This document shows, one piece after another, positions 59,291 through 64,000 of a stretch of DNA of 64,000 nt. Under the pieces are notes generated by a model. The model worked only from the letters and a program-made list of their open reading frames with translations. It was not told where the DNA came from and ran no database searches. Origin of the DNA: Lycium barbarum. Lineage: Eukaryota > Streptophyta > Magnoliopsida > Solanales > Solanaceae. The stretch lies in contig NC_083338.1 of NCBI RefSeq assembly GCF_019175385.1, forward strand, positions 64,636,884 to 64,700,883. Reading direction: 5' to 3'. The position numbers were made by a program, and so were the translations under genes. Position 1 is the stretch's first letter, and each line of letters starts with the position of its first letter.

Positions 59291-61876
59291 AACAATGTCG
59301 GCTCACCCACATAGCGCCGATATGCACCGGCTCACCCATATATCCCGCGTCCGGGCACCCCGCGTCCGGGATGATAATCCAGCTGATCAGGTGGCAGCGA
59401 AACATATTTCCCTTCCCTTTCCCCTATGTATCCCTTTCCCCCCAGCCCAGGTTCATATACATAGCTTGTATACATATACATGTCTTATATACATTTACTT
59501 ATCTTATATACATATACGTATTTCATATACTTATACATATCTTATATACATATACATGTTTTATATATATATATATATATCATATAAGCACACAAGGGAG
59601 CCCAAGGAAGAAAAAAATCATGTATTCATCGGAGCGACGTAAGGTCGGTGACCTCCGATTACATCATGGAATGCTAGTGATAACTCCGTCTCACCTTGAA
59701 GGAACAAGTATTTTAAGGCGAGACTATCAACGAAGAATAATATTACGGTAACCGTAGAATGAAATCGTGGGAATTATAGGTGACAGTCATAGGCGTTGGA
59801 GTCTTAGAAAATAAAGTTATAGCTAGGAAATATAAATACGATTCAAAAATTAGTTTATCACTTTCATTGTTTACATAAGATACTTAGCTTAGTCATAGAG
59901 TCGTTCCGGTCGTACTGATCGTAAGTACACTCTCTCGTCTAACATTGTCATTATCATTATCACCGTAGAAGCATTCTCGTTAGAGTGGTCATAGTACTTA
60001 TCATTAGCGACGACATCGAGATCAAAGGCCCCCTTTGGATTCGCTTCAAATAAGTCAACCGAGACTATAGGAAAATCCGGGGGTAACGGGCCCACCTCGG
60101 GCCGGATGAGGTAGCGTATACGATTTACGTATGTTACGTGTCGTAGCGTTACTTGTGAGGGTCTTAGGGTAATCGGGTCCCATTTATACAAGTTCTAAGG
60201 GCGTAGGAGGTTTTTCCAACAATTGGCACACTTTCTATTTCAATTCTATTGAACAAAAAGTGGAAAACTTTAGGTGCGGATTCCGGGGAACCGAGTTGTC
60301 CCCGAGGCTCGTACCCAACCTATTACAACTAAGACATGCCATAGAAAGAAGGGTGAAGCCTTACATACCTCTTTCCGCTCCTTTAGCTATTCCAAATTCA
60401 CGTCACAATTTCGTCAAAATCTGCGAATTGGTCATTTTTACCAAAACTTCCATTAGTATACTTAGAGTCAAAACCTTAAGGAAACATTTTTGCTACCGAA
60501 ATTTCGGCAGCATTTCCCCTGTAAATATACCATCCTCGACATTCAATTTAGTCAAATCCTCATCAAACACAATCCGGGAATTCAAACCCGGCCAAACTAT
60601 TAACATAACTCAACAATCGCACTAACAATTCACATATTTCCTTCAATATACATAATCTCCCAATTATCAATACTTCCAAAGTTATCAAACCTTTATTTGC
60701 GATATGAAATCTACGATGATTACAACTTCATTTTTATTATTGAATCCATGATAACAACAATCAAACACTACATAAAAATCAATTCGATAGTCCAACACAA
60801 CAACACTACATTCGGCCACCATTATCAATCAACACAACAACCAAAATACTAACTAGCACTTGCTTACCATTTCTTCATGCTTCAACACATATACACTACT
60901 ATACATACAATATACACGGCCATACACACACCATATACCTCACGGCCACAACACAACATCAATATTCTCCAAACTCATTCAATTTCCATTTTCCACATAT
61001 CATTCACAACAATAACAACCAAACACTAGTTAAAACAATTGAAGCATGGCTCCTACACATACATATATGTACACGGCCATATACTATATTTATCTCCTTC
61101 ATGAATTTCATCCATTTTTGCATACTACAACACATATAACCCATGTATAACACATAAAACAAGGTTAGAATTTACCTTTGTTCTTCAACTTCTCACTTGC
61201 TTATCTCTTGGCAACTTATATGATTTTGAATCTTTCTTGCTCCAACAACAACTCTACCTTGTTAAGCACCCTCCACTTAGTAGGAAATGATTTTTGGAAG
61301 AATTTTATCAATTTTTCCTTGTGGATCTTACTATGGCCGAATCTTGCTTGCCTTTGTCCTTCAAGTTTTCCTTCTTGAACCTTCTTGAATTGTAGAGTAG
61401 TAAATTAGTCTTCTTTTGCAAGACTTGAACACATTTATACACACAAATGGGCACATGGCCGGTCATGTGCCCCCTATTTTCCACTAATTTCTTTAAATTG
61501 TTCAAGATTATCCTTTAAGGCTTCAAATTTGCATAGTCTCTTGACTTGGTCAACTTTTGCCCACATGTGCATGTCTTGCAATATAATATAATCTCATGTC
61601 CCCTTTTTATGGTCTAAATCAATTGGCCAACATGGCCTTTTCATGAAGGCCTTGTGAAATTACCATTTTGCCCTTAGACCTTTGCGTGATTACCTTGAGT
61701 CATTTCATGAATTTCTTCCTTCACCCTTAATATTTCTCAATAATTCCGTGCTAATAATACCCATAAACAATATTCATAGTCCATTCATATTTAAAATAAC
61801 CTTGAGAAATAGTCACTTCCTTAACTCCCCGCGATTACCTCAAACTATCTGAACGTTCAAAATGCGGGCTATAACA

Positions 61877-61912
61877 TCCTCCCTCCCTTTAGAACATTCG
61901 TCCTCGAATGTT
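61877..61912 (-). promoter_or_regulatory. Element N polypurine tract and adjoining inverted repeat
   Basis: AAAGGGAGGGAGGA on the element strand next to the LTR, and perfect arms AACATTCG/CGAATGTT around AGGA at 61893-61912. Confidence 0.84.
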
Positions 61913-62685
61913 AAACTGGCCACATACATAGTATAGTACTTCGGGGAGGTCTCCTTTGTAGATGCCTCATGTCACTTAACATGTCCACCTTAGGAGCTTA
62001 GGTTGCCCTCTTTGCGATCTTCACAGTTGTAATTCCTCCTTCGTGGCGTCTGCCGCGTCTATCCCCTCACTAGACATGTTCCCGCACACCGCCTTATCAT
62101 GAATTCCTTGCATTAGATAGTGTGGACTTAATATCGGTCTCACCCTGTGACATCTGTACTTTTCTCCTTCGTTCCCAAAGCTTCCTGTTGTCATGGCTCC
62201 CCCTTTCTTGTTAGTTTAGTCCGTCTCGGCCTATATGACTCGTATGGGGTTTCTAACCACTTTCCACACCCCAATTTACTTTGAGCTGCCTACTCTTACA
62301 CTCGTCTCTTGCTTTCACATTTACGAAATTTTCAGCATATTTCCCAGGGGGTCACCCATCGTGGAATTACTCCCACCTGAGCACGCTTAACCTAGAAACT
62401 TTAATGCATTTCAGTGTCTCGGTGTTAGTATTTTTACTTCCGCTTCACCGTACTGCCTACATCACATAATGTGGGGCAGGTTGGGGTCTCGGCAATGTTC
62501 GAACGCACTCATAGCGCATATTTCTCTTTTAATAACTATTTTAGCCTTCGAGGTCACTAATGTTCACTTTTTACTCGTGTGTACGGTTGCTTTTGTCCTG
62601 AATTTTCCCGAATTCTTTATATGTTCCGCAATACACGGGACGGTGCAAGATAAAGAAAAATCCAATTCAATTTAACTCCCATATA
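61913..62685 (-). other. Non-coding interior of N between gag and polypurine tract
   Basis: About 770 bases without similarity to pol. The two small plus-strand ORFs here have no recognisable domain. The only feature I can name is the 5S-like segment at 62341-62391. Confidence 0.7.
62341..62391 (-). ncRNA. 5S rRNA-derived segment (internal promoter region only)
   Basis: On the minus strand this reads GTTAAGCGTGCTCAGG, GGGAGTAATTCCACG and ATGGGTGACCCCCTGGGAA in succession. Compared by eye with the plant 5S rRNA gene from memory it matches about 44 of 56 positions without gaps, covering box A, the intermediate element and box C. The 5S 5' part and 3' end are absent, so it is a derived fragment, not a working 5S gene. 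Cassandra elements carry such a segment in their LTRs; this one lies inside another element. Confidence 0.8.
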
Positions 62686-64000
62686 TTATAGAAAAGATGC
62701 CGGAAGTGTACCTGTGGCCGCGTCGGTGGAAGGTCCAGCATCCTGCCGCCCTGTCAATGCATATATGCGGCGTGAAGGACCGGCTGAGCTAGGCGTCCCT
62801 CCTCTGCCTCGGCCACGACTTGCTGGAGCCTGGAAGGCCTGTCCCGGAGGGCGCACGGACGGTGACGAATCCACAGCTGATCCGGCAGGCTGGACTCTGC
62901 TTCCCTCATTCCTTAGCGGACAATCTCGCATCAAATGGTCGGTCCGTCCGCAAGCATAACATGCACCTGTGTCCCGGTAACACTGTCCCGAGTGTGGCCT
63001 GCCACACCGAGTACACCGTGGCGGGGGTGGCATCATCCTGCCAGAATCATCCCTATACTGGGATCCTGAAGCTCTAGTGCCCTGACCCGCTCCCGAATCA
63101 TTAGAACGGTCAAATCTCCTATCCGCAATTCGAGGAGGTGCACTGGCCGCCGGTTGGTCTGAGTACCTGAATTGCCCCTGTGCCTGTCCCCCTCTGTACT
63201 CGCTCCTAGTCCTGGAAAACCTGCCCCTTTTTCTGGGACCCCTATCCGGATAACGCTCCTCTCTCCGTGGCTGATATTGTTCCTCCAGATTTTGGGCGTG
63301 GGCCTGGATGCGGGTAATAGTCATCCCATCCTGGAGTGAAGCCGTCAAGCATTCCTTCACCAAATGTGGCCCTAGCCCACTCACAAATCGGTGTACATGA
63401 TCTCCCCTATCAGCTATCATGGCTGGGGCATACCTGGCTAATGAGTTAAAACGGAGGCTGTATTCTCGAACGCTCATATTTCCCTGTCTCAGGTTCAAGA
63501 ACATATCGGCTCGAGCCCGTCGAACCTCTGGCGGTAGGAAATGTCGTAGGAATGCCTCAGTGAACTCCTGCCAAACCGGAGGGGGTGCATTTGCTCCCCT
63601 CGATGATATCCAGTTACCGTACCACAGAACTGCCACATCCCGCAGCCTGTATGAAGCCAACTCCACGGACTCCGTATCCGAGGCATGTATAATTCTCAGA
63701 GTCCTCAGCATCTCGTCTATGAAACTCTGCGGGTCCTCCTCTGGTTTTGATCCATAGAACTCTGGCGGCTTCAGGGTAATAAAGTCTCGGGCCCTTGCGC
63801 TTACCGCCCTGTCTCCCGTGTCTATATCTTGCCGCTGAGCTTGTGCGGCAACTAACTGGGTCAATAACTGGATGGCCTCTGCCATCTGCTGGCCCGGAGC
63901 TGCTGGCGGTGGAACTGGGGGTGCGGGGGCTGGAGCTGGAACTCTTCCCTGCTCTGCTGGTGCAGGGGGAGCAGGAACAGTCTGAGGGGGAGCCTCATTA
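62686..64000 (-). CDS. Element N gag (5' end beyond window)
   Basis: Open from the window edge to a stop at 62686; the methionine at 63885 is internal, because the frame continues upstream through a proline/alanine-rich stretch (VPAPAPAPPVPPPAAPGQQ). Capsid domain: ARDFITLKPPEFYGSKPEED, then FLPPEVRRARADMFLNL, then YSLRFNSLARYAP. Zinc knuckle CYACGRTDHLMRDC, preceded by CTRCG. It ends shortly after RRIYALTGRQDAGPS, at TGTLPASFL, just where the protease begins in related elements. No stops or shifts, unlike the neighbouring gags. It is closest to the gags of B and I. Confidence 0.88.
   Translation of the reverse strand, partial: NEAPPQTVPAPPAPAEQGRVPAPAPAPPVPPPAAPGQQMAEAIQLLTQLVAAQAQRQDIDTGDRAVSARARDFITLKPPEFYGSKPEEDPQSFIDEMLRTLRIIHASDTESVELASYRLRDVAVLWYGNWISSRGANAPPPVWQEFTEAFLRHFLPPEVRRARADMFLNLRQGNMSVREYSLRFNSLARYAPAMIADRGDHVHRFVSGLGPHLVKECLTASLQDGMTITRIQAHAQNLEEQYQPRREERYPDRGPRKRGRFSRTRSEYRGGQAQGQFRYSDQPAASAPPRIADRRFDRSNDSGAGQGTRASGSQYRDDSGRMMPPPPRCTRCGRPHSGQCYRDTGACYACGRTDHLMRDCPLRNEGSRVQPAGSAVDSSPSVRPPGQAFQAPASRGRGRGGTPSSAGPSRRIYALTGRQDAGPSTDAATGTLPASFL

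Larger units (their letters stand above)
58433..61876 (-). repeat. Element N 3' LTR (3444 bp)
   Basis: TGTCACGACCCAACTAGGGG...GGGCTATAACA in plus view. The longest LTR in the window, partly because of the CATAG/CATGT repeat block (58985-59290) and an adjacent TATACATATAC-rich stretch to about 59585. It also holds a CCGAAATTTCGG palindrome near 60498. Confidence 0.88.
58433..64000 (-). mobile_element. Element N: gag-only LTR element, incomplete at window end
   Basis: Minus-strand family-2 element: 3' LTR (58433-61876), polypurine tract, about 770 bases without coding similarity but with a 5S-like stretch, then an open gag running off the window. No protease, RT, RNase H or integrase lies between gag and the LTR. 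This matches the layout called terminal-repeat retrotransposon with gag (TR-GAG). Confidence 0.82.

Noticed and set aside
59371..59751. ORF with repeated Tyr-Ile-Tyr residues
   Set aside because: It translates a TATACATATAC low-complexity run inside the N LTR; no domain.
62341..62391. A functional 5S rRNA gene
   Set aside because: Only the central ~51 bases resemble 5S; the 5' part, the 3' end and a T-run terminator are missing.
62281..62675. Two adjacent plus-strand ORFs with hydrophobic segments
   Set aside because: They lie antisense in N's non-coding interior and one overlaps the 5S-like segment; no support as host genes.

Overview
The window is plant nuclear DNA made almost wholly of nested long-terminal-repeat retrotransposons of the Ty3/gypsy superfamily. 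The polyproteins run gag, protease, reverse transcriptase, RNase H, integrase and a C-terminal chromodomain. The elements have very long LTRs (about 2.5-3.4 kb), a primer binding site matching initiator tRNA-Met (TGGTATCAGAGC) and 5-bp target duplications. These traits fit the Tekay/Del chromovirus lineage. A large repeat-rich eudicot genome, Solanaceae in particular, is my inference from resemblance to remembered sequences, not a search result. I see no host gene, tRNA gene, complete rRNA gene or bacterial feature.

Letters name the elements. Left part: A (1-8342, minus strand) is the youngest, with a polyprotein frame open except for one amber stop. It sits in the 3' LTR of B (8343-20763, minus). 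That same LTR also holds solo LTR C (8804-11787, TSD ATCGC). B sits in a plus-strand LTR, D (20764-22370). D sits inside the RNase H region of E (22371-27621, plus). E sits in a minus-strand LTR, F (27622-28934), which abuts the LTR end of G (28935-32224, minus, 5' half missing).

Middle: at about 32224-32230 G is joined head to head to a plus-strand array, I (32230-44540). The array has the order internal region, LTR, internal region, LTR. Both internal regions carry the same old deletion and several of the same stops, so the array was made by recombination or duplication rather than by new transposition.

Right part: J (44541-49673, plus) has no protein-coding domain and is cut by the LTR of K (49674-52457, minus). 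L (minus) entered three bases inside K's polypurine tract. Its LTR (52461-58160) is split by solo LTR M (52697-55397, TSD GAATA), and its interior is split by N (58433 to the window end, minus). N carries an open gag but no pol between gag and the 3' LTR; in that space lies a stretch strongly resembling the internal-promoter part of 5S rRNA.

Two LTR families are visible. Family 1 (A, C, E, F, G, J, K, L, M) ends near GGGGTTGGGTCGTGACA. Family 2 (B, D, I, N) ends near CCCCTAGTCGGGTCGTGACA or a close variant. The most striking unexplained structure is a compact set of three adjacent hairpins, with a fourth downstream, in every LTR that covers the region. Their stems differ between families by paired, compensating changes. 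A further inverted repeat adjoins the polypurine tract of nearly every element.
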